Below, one piece after another: positions 17,565 to 26,274 of a stretch of DNA of 64,000 bases; within the stretch, counting starts at the first letter, position 1, and the number at the start of each line of letters is the position of its first letter. Below the pieces are notes generated by a model. The model had not been told where the DNA came from and ran no database searches. It was given only the letters and a program-made list of their open reading frames with translations. This DNA comes from Phycisphaera sp. (GTDB lineage Bacteria; Planctomycetota; Phycisphaerae; Phycisphaerales; UBA1924), in NCBI GenBank assembly GCA_003712165.1, contig RHLH01000001.1:3011575-3075574 (forward strand), read 5' to 3'. The position numbers and the translations under genes are program-made.

Positions 17565-18401
17565 ATGCGCACCAAAGCCGTTACCGTTTCTCTCCTTCTC
17601 ATCGCAATTGTCACGTTCTTCGTGATCCGTTCTTGTTCCGATGACGAACCAGTCCGCGTCATCGATGCACGCGTGGACTACTCCGACACGACAACAGATA
17701 AACCTGTCACCGGGCGTGTGCATCTCAGCCAGCCCGAAACACTCGAAGGACACGACACGGTTCTCGTTGCCATGGCGATCGAAGGTGTCCGCAACAAGAA
17801 GAACGGAGACCCGTTTTTGCAATTCGAGGCTGAAGCAGCTGCCCCTGTTCGCAACCGGGCGATGCTCGGCGAAGCGGAAGATGTTTACCATGAAATCCAG
17901 CGCTGGAGACTCACCAACATCCGCTGGCACAATGCTCTTTTCCGCGATCTTGCGAGCGAGGAGTGCTGGGAACTCATCTCCGAGCGGGGTGTCATCAGCA
18001 AGTTCGGCAGGCTCCAGACCATCACGATCAGCGACGAAACTCACAGAAAGACAGGCTCAGAACCGGTCTCGCTGCTGGCTTTCTTCGTCACGCTCAGCGA
18101 CACCAACGGCGACGAGAGGCTCACAGAGTGGGACTCGAGAGTGTGCATCGTGACCGACGGCGACGGCCGCAACCCGAGAGCGATCACGCCAGCCGACGCG
18201 CACGTTCTCTCGGCGAGCTTCGACCAGGAGCACGGCTTGTTCTGGCTGCAAGTCGCACGAGACACAGACAACGACGGCGCGTTCACTGGCTTCGACGATG
18301 TCGCCCCGATGATGTTCGACCCGCTCACCGATCTGAAGGCGAGACCGGTAATCTCAGATGAAGCCCGTGACGCAGCGTCAGCGAGGTTCGTCAGCAAATA
18401 G
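17565..18401 (+). CDS. Membrane-anchored or exported hypothetical protein
   Basis: A 278-residue protein. Residues about 5-22 (AVTVSLLLIAIVTFFVI) form a membrane helix or an uncleaved signal, after a basic start (MRTK). The remainder is predicted outside the cytoplasm. A short Asp-rich stretch (LSDTNGDERLTEWD, DTDNDGAFTGFDDVA) resembles calcium-binding EF-hand-like loops, but no full motif is clear. No named family recognised. AAGGGA lies 8 bases before the ATG. Base composition is lower in GC than in the neighbours. It sits between MgtC and a DUF2071 gene on the same strand. Confidence 0.55.
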   Translation: MRTKAVTVSLLLIAIVTFFVIRSCSDDEPVRVIDARVDYSDTTTDKPVTGRVHLSQPETLEGHDTVLVAMAIEGVRNKKNGDPFLQFEAEAAAPVRNRAMLGEAEDVYHEIQRWRLTNIRWHNALFRDLASEECWELISERGVISKFGRLQTITISDETHRKTGSEPVSLLAFFVTLSDTNGDERLTEWDSRVCIVTDGDGRNPRAITPADAHVLSASFDQEHGLFWLQVARDTDNDGAFTGFDDVAPMMFDPLTDLKARPVISDEARDAASARFVSK

Positions 18402-18422
18402 TCTGATCTAGACTTCTGAGGT

Positions 18423-19124
18423 ATGACAGACCACAAGCAGGAACCCCACGCTGTCCGAATGACCTGGCACAACCTTCTGTTCCTGCACTGGCGTCTCCCG
18501 GCGAGCGTGATCAGGCCTCTGGTGCCCGAGCAACTCGAGATCGACACGTTCGACGGCTCCGCGTGGGTCGCGCTCGTGCCGTTCGAGATGACCGAGACAT
18601 CGTTCAAAGGTGTCCCGCCTCTGCCCGGGCTCTCGCGGTTCTTCGAGTGCAACGTGCGCACGTACGTTCGCCACGGGGGCACATCTGGCGTCTGGTTCTT
18701 GAGCCTCGACGCCGAGCATCTGCTCCCCGTCTTGGGCGGGCGCTGGCTCTGGTCCCTCAACTATGTCCACTCTCGGTTCACCGTCACAGAGGGCGAGCGC
18801 ACCGACTACGCGCTGACCAGGCGTCCATCGCGCCACTGGCCAAAGGGATCAGCGCGCATCGTCTGGACGCGGGGCGAAGCGCTGCCCACATCCGAGCCAG
18901 GCTCGCTCGAGCACTTCCTGACCGAGCGGTACTGCCTCTATACCAAAAGGCGAGGCCGGATCATGTCGGGACGCATCGATCATGAGCCCTGGCCTCTGCG
19001 TCAGGCCACGCTCAACGAACTCGACGACTCTCTGATCGCCGCCGCGGGCATCGCGGTCGAAGGCGAGCCGCTCGTGATGATGAGCGATTCGATCGACGTA
19101 CTCGGCTACAAGCTGAGCAAGTAG
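18423..19124 (+). CDS. DUF2071 (YqjF-like) protein
   Basis: A 233-residue protein. The match to the DUF2071/YqjF family is clear along the length: MTWHNLLFLHWRLPASVIRP, VPEQLEIDTFDGSAWVALVP, then EMTETSFKGVPPLPG, FFECNVRTYVRHGG, GVWFLSLDAE and the closing LTERYCLYTKRRG and IDHEPWPL. These are small cytoplasmic beta-barrel proteins of unknown role. The start at 18423 follows the previous stop by 21 bases. The stop is 3 bases from that of the convergent fucosidase. Confidence 0.85.
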   Translation: MTDHKQEPHAVRMTWHNLLFLHWRLPASVIRPLVPEQLEIDTFDGSAWVALVPFEMTETSFKGVPPLPGLSRFFECNVRTYVRHGGTSGVWFLSLDAEHLLPVLGGRWLWSLNYVHSRFTVTEGERTDYALTRRPSRHWPKGSARIVWTRGEALPTSEPGSLEHFLTERYCLYTKRRGRIMSGRIDHEPWPLRQATLNELDDSLIAAAGIAVEGEPLVMMSDSIDVLGYKLSK

Positions 19125-19127
19125 CGA

Positions 19128-20489
19128 TCAGGCCTCGAGTCTTGCGACACGGACCACGGTGTCCACGCCGTAGGGGAACCCGGTGGCGTGGAGCGTGACA
19201 GAGCCGTCGTCGTGCCTCTCGATTTTGAGGCGTTCGTCGTTGTCGAGCCAGCGGGCACTCGTGTACCGCTCGGGCACGCCCTTGAACATCCTCGCCCCCG
19301 CGCCGCGCGGGCCTTCTTCCGGCCAGCGGTTCGCCGTGGGGGTGATCGAGTGCACGAACAGGTCGATGACTTCATCGTCGGCCTGTGCGCCAACCGTCAA
19401 ACCAAAGTCACGGCCCTGACCACGGACGCCCGTCGGCTTGCCGTCGTAAATAGTGCACTCATTGCCCCCGTGCAGCCTCACCCACTCGCCGACCTTCGCG
19501 AGTGCTGCCTTCTCGTAATCGGGCAGCGCGCCCGACGCTTCGGGTCCGATGTTCATCAGCAGATTGGCGCCCGCGCCCCGGCACGCGCAAAGCAGCTCGA
19601 TCACGTGCGCCGGGGAGTACATGTTGAAGTCCTTCGCGCCGATCCCCCAGTGGCGGTTGAAGGTTCGGCACATCTCGCCCGCGACGTGCTTGGGCCAGCC
19701 CCGCCTGTCCAGAGGCTCGGGCTCCGACTGCTCGAACGTCGTCGCGTCGATCTCGGGGTGCCCGATCGCGCCCTCGTTGCCGATGCCGACGTTGTTGATG
19801 ATCATCGCCTCGGGCTGGTGCTTGCGAATGACGCCGTAGAGCTCGGTCTCTTTCCAGTCGGCGTCAGGCTTCGACCAGTTGCCATCGAACCAGAACCCGC
19901 CGATGTCGCCGTACTGCGTACAGAGCAACTCAACCGAGTCGCGCAGATACTCCAGGTACGCATCGAAGTCGCTCCCGAACCTCGCATCCGTCCAGTCGAG
20001 CGTGGTGCAGTACAGCATGGGCACAACGCCTTCTGCTCTGCAGCCCTCGCAGAAATCCAGCACCAGATCGCGCTTGGCCGCCGAGTTCGTCACGTCGAAC
20101 GCTGAAAGCCCGCGCGTGTCATAAAGGCTGAACCCGTCGTGATGCCGCGATGTCAGCGTCGCGTAGCGCATACCGGTTTGGCGAGCAGCGCGTGCGATGG
20201 CTCTGCCGTCGAACCTGTCTGCCGTGAACGTCTCGGCGAGCTTCGCGTACTCATCGTTCGGGATCCCGTAATTGAGCTTCGCCCACTCGCCCTTGCCCAG
20301 CTGCGAGTACAGACCCCAGTGCAGGAACATCCCGAACGCGAGCGTCTCGAACCTGGCAACGCGAGGCTCGGGGACTGGCAGGCCGTCCCCGCCCTCTGGC
20401 TGATCCGCCAACACGATCTGCCAGGGGCTCATAGCGGCCAACCCGGAAGCGCCCAGCGCGCCGATCTTGAGCAGTTCTCGTCTGTTCAT
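19128..20489 (-). CDS. Alpha-L-fucosidase, GH29 family, exported
   Basis: 453 residues from the ATG at 20489, chosen because it gives an export signal (MNRRELLKIGALGASGLAA) with a twin-arginine-like NRRELLK motif. A reading from 20534 would add 15 residues in front. The mature part matches GH29: RFETLAFGMFLHWGLYSQLG, LAETFTADRFDGRAIARAAR, YATLTSRHHDGFSLYDT, then FWFDGNWSKPDADWK, which carries the nucleophile Asp. By family it removes alpha-L-fucose from glycans with retention. It would act outside the cytoplasm on algal or host polysaccharides. No sugar-uptake genes are next to it. The acid/base residue varies in GH29 and I do not assign it. Confidence 0.9.
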   Translation of the reverse strand: MNRRELLKIGALGASGLAAMSPWQIVLADQPEGGDGLPVPEPRVARFETLAFGMFLHWGLYSQLGKGEWAKLNYGIPNDEYAKLAETFTADRFDGRAIARAARQTGMRYATLTSRHHDGFSLYDTRGLSAFDVTNSAAKRDLVLDFCEGCRAEGVVPMLYCTTLDWTDARFGSDFDAYLEYLRDSVELLCTQYGDIGGFWFDGNWSKPDADWKETELYGVIRKHQPEAMIINNVGIGNEGAIGHPEIDATTFEQSEPEPLDRRGWPKHVAGEMCRTFNRHWGIGAKDFNMYSPAHVIELLCACRGAGANLLMNIGPEASGALPDYEKAALAKVGEWVRLHGGNECTIYDGKPTGVRGQGRDFGLTVGAQADDEVIDLFVHSITPTANRWPEEGPRGAGARMFKGVPERYTSARWLDNDERLKIERHDDGSVTLHATGFPYGVDTVVRVARLEA

Positions 20490-20545
20490 CGTAAGCCTCC
20501 GCGCACAGCGTACACGGAGGCCATACCCGAGCAAGCCGCAGTGGT

Positions 20546-22087
20546 CTACACGCCCCGATCGCTGGAACCGAGGTTGTCGAGTTCGTCGCCGTAGCGTTCG
20601 CGGAGAGGCTCGACGACTTCCTTCAGGAACCGCTCTGTTTGTTCGACGCTCCGCCCGACGTACTTCATCGGATCGAGGAGCTGATCCTCCGTTAGGAGGT
20701 GATGCACGCTCTCGAACGCGGGGTCCGCGCGCAGCCTGTCGATCAGGTCGTTCTCGAGGCCTTCCTGCTTCACGCGGTAGCCCGCCTCCTGCGCGTGCAC
20801 GCGGATCTTCTCGTGCAGATCCTGCCGGTCGCCGCCCGCCTTCACGGCTTCCATCATGATGTTCTCAGTCGCAAGGAAGGGCAGCTCGGCCATCAGGTTC
20901 TTGCGCACCATCGCCTCGTTCACCACGAGCCCCGACGCGACCTGGTGCATCAGGTCCAGCGCGCCGTCGAGCGCCAGGAACGCCTCGGGCAACGAGAGAC
21001 GCCGGTTCGACGAGTCGTCCAGCGTGCGCTCGAGCCACTGCGTCGCGGCGGTGTCGTACGCGTTGCCCACGAGATTCATGACGAAACGCGTGAGCCCACA
21101 GATCCGCTCGCACTTCATCGGGTTGCGCTTGTAGGGCATCGCCGACGAACCGATCTGGTTCTTGCCGAAGGGTTCGTCGATCTCCTTGCGGTTGGAGAGC
21201 AGGCGGATGTCGGTGGCGATTTTGTGAAGGACTGAAGCAATTGAGGCGAGGTCGGCAAGAACTACCGCGTCCAGCACACGAGGATAGGTTTGCGTTGTAA
21301 GGTGATTTGCGTGGATCGATTGCTGTTCGCGATATTCATCGAGCAATTCGTCCACAGAATACGATGAAGAGAACTGCAATGGATCAACCCGAGCAAAGAA
21401 CCTCGCCTCAAACTCTGCAACCAAATCATGGTCGTCATTGAACAACGCAAGAAACGATGCTTGCGTTCCTGTCGCGCCGCGGAGTCCACGTAGAAATATC
21501 GCATGCTCACGCTCAACAAACAGACCATTGATCCGCTCTAAATCGTTGGAGTGCTGAGCGAGACGCCGGCCAACTGTGACGGGCTGTGCCGTTTGGTAGT
21601 GAGTAAAACCCAGGCATGGTTTCTGAGCATGATTACCGGCTTCGTTTCCGAGCGCGATCGTCGCCTGGACAGATTTCAATCGAATCAGCCACAACGCATC
21701 GCGGATGACCAACAGATCAGCATTACAAACCACATCCTGGCTCGTCATCCCAAGATGAATGATCGGGCGCGCCTTCGGGCACCGGTCACCCCACGCGTGC
21801 ACATGCGCCATCACGTCGTGACGAAGCTCGGCCTCGTACTTCGCGGCGAGCTTCAGATCCTCATCCGTCACATCCAGATTCGCCCGCAGCTCCTCGATCT
21901 GCTCCATCGAGACCAGCGGCTTGTCCCAGTCCTTGGTCACCTCGTGCTGCGCCTCGGCGACGGCGAGCCAGATCCGGCGCCACGTCTGGAACTTGTGCCG
22001 GGGCGACCAGATCCGGCACATCTCCGGGCTGGCGTTGCGGGCGGCGAGGGGGCTCGTGTACGTGTCGTTCGGGCTCTGCGTCGTCAT
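20546..22087 (-). CDS. purB: Adenylosuccinate lyase, eukaryote-like type
   Basis: A 513-residue enzyme that cleaves SAICAR and adenylosuccinate in purine synthesis. Seen: RHDVMAHVHAWGDRCPKA near 90, HLGMTSQDVV near 115, the central GFTHYQTAQPVTVGRR and GATGTQASFLALF, and the signature GSSAMPYKRNPMK with the catalytic serine. Sequence style and length are closer to human-type adenylosuccinate lyase than to the short bacterial type. The region between about 21240 and 21740 is markedly lower in GC than both ends of the gene. It also has an unusual stretch (LQFSSSYSVDELLDEYREQQ) just before TTQTYPRVLD. The start overlaps nothing and the ATG is supported by the family N-terminus. Confidence 0.95.
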   Translation of the reverse strand: MTTQSPNDTYTSPLAARNASPEMCRIWSPRHKFQTWRRIWLAVAEAQHEVTKDWDKPLVSMEQIEELRANLDVTDEDLKLAAKYEAELRHDVMAHVHAWGDRCPKARPIIHLGMTSQDVVCNADLLVIRDALWLIRLKSVQATIALGNEAGNHAQKPCLGFTHYQTAQPVTVGRRLAQHSNDLERINGLFVEREHAIFLRGLRGATGTQASFLALFNDDHDLVAEFEARFFARVDPLQFSSSYSVDELLDEYREQQSIHANHLTTQTYPRVLDAVVLADLASIASVLHKIATDIRLLSNRKEIDEPFGKNQIGSSAMPYKRNPMKCERICGLTRFVMNLVGNAYDTAATQWLERTLDDSSNRRLSLPEAFLALDGALDLMHQVASGLVVNEAMVRKNLMAELPFLATENIMMEAVKAGGDRQDLHEKIRVHAQEAGYRVKQEGLENDLIDRLRADPAFESVHHLLTEDQLLDPMKYVGRSVEQTERFLKEVVEPLRERYGDELDNLGSSDRGV

Positions 22088-22222
22088 GAACCACGATAGG
22101 TCGTATTTGGAGCACCAAAACGCGGCTCAGATGAAACTGATTCGCCCAGAACCAGAAGAACCCCCCTACCGGCGCCAATACTGCGCCTACTCACAAACAC
22201 ACAGACAAGGGGAGGTCGCACA

Positions 22223-22999
22223 ATGTCCAACCAGAGAATCAAGCTCACACTCGCGCTGGCGGCTTCGCTGCTGGCGGGTCACTCCGCATCGCAGGGCTCG
22301 GCCAGCGGATCAGCCGAAGGCGCTGCCGTCGCGACCGAACTCCCAGACGGGTTCGAGATCCTTGAGAAGCACGTCAAGGCGATCGGCGGAGAGGTGGGCC
22401 ACAAGAAACTGCAGGGCGTCCGCATGACCGGGAGCTTCAAGATGCCCGCGATGCAGATCGACGGCAGCATCGTCATCAACGCCAAGGCGCCCGAGAGCGC
22501 CGTCGTCCAGGTAGACCTCGGTGGCATGGGCAGCGTCGTTCAGGGAACCAATGGCAAGGTCGTCTGGGCGAGCCAGCCCGGGTTCCAGCCGCAGATCATC
22601 GAGGGCGAGCAGGCCGAACAGATCAAGCACAACGCCAAGTTCCACGCCACCGTCGAGCCCCGCAAGACCTACACATCTGCGGAAACCGTCGGCATCGTTG
22701 AGCACGACGACACCAAGTGCTACAAGGTCAATCTGGTGACAAGCTGGGATCAGCACCAGGTCGCGCTGTACGAGGTCGAGTCCGGCCTGCTCAGAAAGCT
22801 GTCCGTACGCACCTCACCAGACTCCAGCGTCTACTCAAACGAGACCGAGTACGGCGACTACAAAGAAGTCGGGGGCATCCTGCACGCCCACACGCTCGAG
22901 ATGAACAACAGCGGCATGCAGCAGTCCATGGTGTTCGACACGATCGAGGTCGACCCCGAGTTCGAAGCGGGCCTCTTCGACCCTCCCGGCGCGTTCTGA
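22223..22999 (+). CDS. Secreted hypothetical protein, first of a tandem pair
   Basis: A 258-residue protein with a signal peptide (LALAASLLAGHSASQGS). Residues 40-250 align with those of the next gene: both have LPDGF(E/D)IL, KAIGGE, GT(N)G(K/E)V(V/A)W, EPRKTYTSA, C-YK-(V/K)-LVTSW, VE(S/T)GL-RK. About 40% identity is visible along the length by eye. The fold type looks like lipoprotein-carrier or zinc-protease-associated beta sheets, but no function is known. Strong ribosome binding site AAGGGGAGG, 7 bases before the ATG. A terminator hairpin follows. Confidence 0.65.
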   Translation: MSNQRIKLTLALAASLLAGHSASQGSASGSAEGAAVATELPDGFEILEKHVKAIGGEVGHKKLQGVRMTGSFKMPAMQIDGSIVINAKAPESAVVQVDLGGMGSVVQGTNGKVVWASQPGFQPQIIEGEQAEQIKHNAKFHATVEPRKTYTSAETVGIVEHDDTKCYKVNLVTSWDQHQVALYEVESGLLRKLSVRTSPDSSVYSNETEYGDYKEVGGILHAHTLEMNNSGMQQSMVFDTIEVDPEFEAGLFDPPGAF

Positions 23000-23045
23000 A
23001 CAAACTCAAATCGCTCCTCATTTGAAAATCTGTGGATCATGTACA

Positions 23046-23068
23046 ATGGGCCAGGACGGCCCATTTTT
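23046..23068 (+). terminator. Intrinsic terminator after the first secreted paralog
   Basis: ATGGGCC (23046-23052) pairs perfectly with GGCCCAT (23058-23064) around a 5-base loop, followed by a T-run to 23068. It lies 47 bases after the stop codon of the first paralog and before the ribosome binding site of the second. It therefore can separate the transcription of the two genes or attenuate the second one. Confidence 0.7.
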
Positions 23069-23100
23069 CGTTCGTTCCAAAGATTTGAAAGGAGCCATGC

Positions 23101-23862
23101 ATGGCCCCCTTATCCGCGTTGCTCGCCGGTGCTCTCGTTGGAATCGCAGGCGTGCCCGAAGCTGGCTCACTTGCGATGGCCGTCCCAAGCACGCAAGCGC
23201 AGACACTCCCCGATGGATTCGATATCCTCGACCGCTGCGTCGAGGCGATCGGGGGCGAAGAAGCGTACCGCATGCACAAGAGCGAGATGATGTCGGGAAC
23301 CGTAAGCATCCCCGCGCTGGGTGTTGACGGCACCATCGTCGTGCGCCGACAGGCCACGACCAAAACGCTCGTCACGATCGAACTGGCTGGCCTGGGCGAG
23401 GTCACGCAAGGCACAAACGGCGAGGTCGCGTGGTCCTCGGAAGCGGGCCAACCCGCCAAGCTGCTTTCGGGACCCCAGGCCGACAGCCTCATCAACGAGG
23501 CGAACTTCTACGGCCCGGTCGAACCCAGAAAGACGTACACCTCTGCAAAGCTCGTCGAAACCGTCACATTCGACGGCGTCGAGTGCTACAAGCTCGAACT
23601 CGTCACGAGCTGGGGCGCCCATCAGATCGGGCTCTTCGAGGTCGAAACAGGCCTGCACAGGAAGACCTCAACAAGGGCCTCGGCGGGCTCTGAGGTCTTC
23701 ACCACCGAAACCACGTACAGCGATTACCGCAGAGTTAACGGCGTGAAACGACCGCACAAGCTCATCGTCAACGCGATGGGCATCGAGCAGGCCATCGAGT
23801 TCGATGAGATCGAATTCGGCGCCAAGTTCGATAAGAAACTGTTCACTCCGCCGAGCACGTAG
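23101..23862 (+). CDS. Secreted hypothetical protein, second of a tandem pair
   Basis: A 253-residue paralog of the preceding gene. Signal peptide at residues 1-33 (LSALLAGALVGIAGVPEAGS) although the n-region is short. Shared motifs: TLPDGFDILDRCVEAIGGEE, GLGEVTQGTNGEVAW, EPRKTYTSAKLV, CYKLELVTSW, LFEVETGLHRK. The start is set by AAGGAG at 23089-23094 six bases before ATG 23101; the ATG at 23097 is out of frame. The two proteins differ most at their N-termini and in the last 40 residues. No catalytic residues are evident. Role unknown, probably in the envelope or outside the cell. Confidence 0.65.
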   Translation: MAPLSALLAGALVGIAGVPEAGSLAMAVPSTQAQTLPDGFDILDRCVEAIGGEEAYRMHKSEMMSGTVSIPALGVDGTIVVRRQATTKTLVTIELAGLGEVTQGTNGEVAWSSEAGQPAKLLSGPQADSLINEANFYGPVEPRKTYTSAKLVETVTFDGVECYKLELVTSWGAHQIGLFEVETGLHRKTSTRASAGSEVFTTETTYSDYRRVNGVKRPHKLIVNAMGIEQAIEFDEIEFGAKFDKKLFTPPST

Positions 23863-23883
23863 ACCAAGCTCGTACGATCACAC

Positions 23884-24354
23884 ATGCCAGAGCACGCATT
23901 CAACATCTCGATGATCTGGACCGGGAACCTGGGAACTGGCACATCGGCCTACGACGCGTACGAGCGATCGCACGAATTCCGCGCAGAGGGTAAGCCAGCC
24001 ATCCAGGGATCGTCGGCGCCCCAGTACCGGGGCGACGCGTCGAAGTACAACCCAGAGGAGCTGCTGCTCGCATCGGTGAGCTCGTGCCACATGCTGTGGT
24101 ATCTCCATTTGTGCGCAGAAGCAGGCGTGATCGTGAAATCGTACAGCGACACCGCGTCGTGCAAGCTCAAGCTCTTCCCCAACGGGTCCGGCGAGATCAG
24201 CCGGATCGAGCTCAAACCGGAAGTCACGATCGATGAGCGATCCGATGAACGACTGGCGAGGTCGCTGCATCACAATGCGGGCCGGATGTGTTTCATCGCG
24301 CGATCACTGAAATGTGATGTCGAGCATCTCCCGGAAATCAGAACCGAGGGCTAA
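23884..24354 (+). CDS. OsmC family protein
   Basis: A 156-residue protein. The family's two cysteines are present: LLLASVSSCHMLWYLHL (near residue 73) and GRMCFIARSLKCDVEH (near 138-145). In OsmC/Ohr proteins these cysteines reduce organic hydroperoxides. The extra HKEY-like features of Ohr are not seen, so it is closer to the OsmC branch. The N-terminus (SMIWTGNLGTGTSAYDAYERSH) also fits. The gene ends 30 bases before the ECF sigma factor gene on the same strand and may be cotranscribed with the upstream paralog, since no terminator is visible. Confidence 0.9.
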   Translation: MPEHAFNISMIWTGNLGTGTSAYDAYERSHEFRAEGKPAIQGSSAPQYRGDASKYNPEELLLASVSSCHMLWYLHLCAEAGVIVKSYSDTASCKLKLFPNGSGEISRIELKPEVTIDERSDERLARSLHHNAGRMCFIARSLKCDVEHLPEIRTEG

Positions 24355-24384
24355 CAACCCGCGGACAGGTGGTACGATCGACGC

Positions 24385-25077
24385 GTGACCGAGCCAAGGG
24401 GACATCCAAACGGCGAGTACGGGGACCCGAGCGACGAGGAGTTGCTCGCACGGATCCGCGACGCCCAGTCACCCGCCGAGAAGCGGGACGCATGGGAGCC
24501 CCTGCTCGTCCGATATCAGCCGCTGATCCACGGCCTGTGCCGACAGATGCTCGGCCCCCGCGGCGCGATCGAAGACGCCTGCCAGGACGCCCTCGTCCGG
24601 GTGATGAGGGGGATCGACTCCTTCGACGGCAAGGCGAAGCTCTCGACGTGGATCTACCGCGTCACGATGAACTCCTGCTTATCCAGACTCCGCAAGGACA
24701 ACAGGAGAAAGGCCCGAGTGGTCTCAGGAGACGCCCCCACGGGCTCCAAACCGGGCTCCGATGGGTCCAAGACGATGCTGGCCGATTTGTTGCCTCAGTA
24801 CCGGGAACCGATCGGGTCCTCCCGCGTCGAAAGAGAGGACCAGAGGGACCTTGTGATCGAGGCCCTCGGGCGCCTGGACCCGGATCTGAGGAGTGTTCTG
24901 CTTCTCCGGGATGCCCAGGGACTGGATTACGCCCAGATCGCCGAGCTTCTCGAGGTCCGGGTGGGAACGATCAAGAGCCGGATTTTCCGGGCCAGACTTG
25001 CTCTTCGGCAGGTCGTCGAGAGTGTGAGAGCGGGGCGGCTCGGGCCGAACGAACTGGCCGAGCAGGACGAGGACTGA
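24385..25077 (+). CDS. ECF-type RNA polymerase sigma factor
   Basis: A 230-residue sigma-70 family protein that starts at GTG 24385. Region 2 is LLVRYQPLIHGLCRQML, then CQDALVRVMRGIDSFDGKA, then LSTWIYRVTMNSCLSRLRKD, matching the ECF region 2.2-2.4 pattern. Region 4 is EALGRLDPDLRSVLLLRD, then LDYAQIAELLEVRVGTIKSR, the helix-turn-helix that reads the -35 element. There is no region 3 or region 1.1, as usual in ECF factors. It would direct RNA polymerase to an envelope or stress regulon. The downstream gene encodes a membrane protein with the profile of an anti-sigma factor. Confidence 0.92.
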   Translation: MTEPRGHPNGEYGDPSDEELLARIRDAQSPAEKRDAWEPLLVRYQPLIHGLCRQMLGPRGAIEDACQDALVRVMRGIDSFDGKAKLSTWIYRVTMNSCLSRLRKDNRRKARVVSGDAPTGSKPGSDGSKTMLADLLPQYREPIGSSRVEREDQRDLVIEALGRLDPDLRSVLLLRDAQGLDYAQIAELLEVRVGTIKSRIFRARLALRQVVESVRAGRLGPNELAEQDED

Positions 25078-25107
25078 GGCGAACGGTTTGGAGACCGACA
25101 GCAGACC

Positions 25108-26250
25108 ATGAGAGACCGCGACCGGGACATCTTCATCGCGCTGATCGACGCCGGGCTCGACGAGTCGGCTGTGCTGTCGTTCATCGAGGGTGACTCGTCG
25201 TCTGCCGCAGGAGTGATCGAGGCGCTCGGCAAAGACGCCGCGCTCGCCGAGCTTGTCTGGCAACTCCGCTCCGACCGCGACGCGATCCGCGACGATGCCG
25301 AGGAGAGGCCGATGCCCGCCGCGACACAGGCGATGGTGTCCGCGGTCCTCGGCCAGGAGATTTCAGACGAGCTCGACGCGGGCGACTTCAAGCGAATCGA
25401 AGAGACCGGGACCGCGAGCCGCGAGATCGTCAAGCCAACGCACAAGCAGGCCAAGCCGAGGCGCCCGCGCCAGCACCGGTCGCTCCGTCTGCCGGCGCGC
25501 ACACCACGCGTCGTCGGCTCGCTCGGCGTCGCGGCGATCATCGTGATGCTCCTGAGCATCGCACTGCCCAACATCGACCTGAGCACGTTCGAGCCCGCCG
25601 AGCCATCCACACCGCTCGCGCAGGGCGACACCTCAAACGATGTGCTCGTGGCAACGCCCGGCCCGTCGAACATCAACCCGCTCAACACCGACGAGTCGCT
25701 CGCGGACAACTCAACCGATCGGGCTCGCTCGTCGTTCAAGCCTGACAGGGCACCGATCACGGTTAACTCCGCCGACCAGGCGCTTGCCCTGGCGCGCGAA
25801 GGCAGGCTCATTATCAGGCTGACGAGCGTTCGCAATTCGACAACCGCGGATCTGAGCAACGACCTAACGACCGGCAGCGGCCTCATGCGGTTCGCATCCA
25901 TCGACGGGCCAGCACAGAACAACGAGGCGCTCGCGCTGGATCGATCGCTGCCGAAGCTCGAAGAGCCGATCATGGCTGCCGCGATCGACTCCGCTCCGAA
26001 TCAACCGAGGCTCGAAGCCGAGCGGAACCGGGTCGGCTCGTACATGCTGCGTGTCGAGCCCACCGAGCGTGCGTTCACGATGCTGCTCGCCAAGCTCCGG
26101 TCCTACCCGGGCGTGTCCATCGAGCTGATCGGGGCGCCAAGCGCGGTCACCACGCCGGGATCTGCTTCGGACCTGGCTGACCTCGCGAGCAGCCCGACCG
26201 ATTGGCAAGCGCGGATCACCGTGCCCGTGGTGGTCGACTCCATCAGATAA
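25108..26250 (+). CDS. Putative membrane anti-sigma factor
   Basis: A 380-residue protein. The first 130 residues are acidic and helical, with no zinc motif. One membrane helix follows (VVGSLGVAAIIVMLLSIALP, about 133-152), then an extracytoplasmic domain of about 230 residues. This order, and its position 30 bases after an ECF sigma gene, fit an anti-sigma factor that holds the sigma factor at the membrane. The sequence itself shows no recognised anti-sigma domain, so the role rests on context. The C-terminal part (EPTERAFTMLLAKLRSYPGV) resembles sensor-type domains of such proteins. Confidence 0.6.
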   Translation: MRDRDRDIFIALIDAGLDESAVLSFIEGDSSSAAGVIEALGKDAALAELVWQLRSDRDAIRDDAEERPMPAATQAMVSAVLGQEISDELDAGDFKRIEETGTASREIVKPTHKQAKPRRPRQHRSLRLPARTPRVVGSLGVAAIIVMLLSIALPNIDLSTFEPAEPSTPLAQGDTSNDVLVATPGPSNINPLNTDESLADNSTDRARSSFKPDRAPITVNSADQALALAREGRLIIRLTSVRNSTTADLSNDLTTGSGLMRFASIDGPAQNNEALALDRSLPKLEEPIMAAAIDSAPNQPRLEAERNRVGSYMLRVEPTERAFTMLLAKLRSYPGVSIELIGAPSAVTTPGSASDLADLASSPTDWQARITVPVVVDSIR

Positions 26251-26274
26251 ACCCGGTACCGCTCTTCACCAGCG

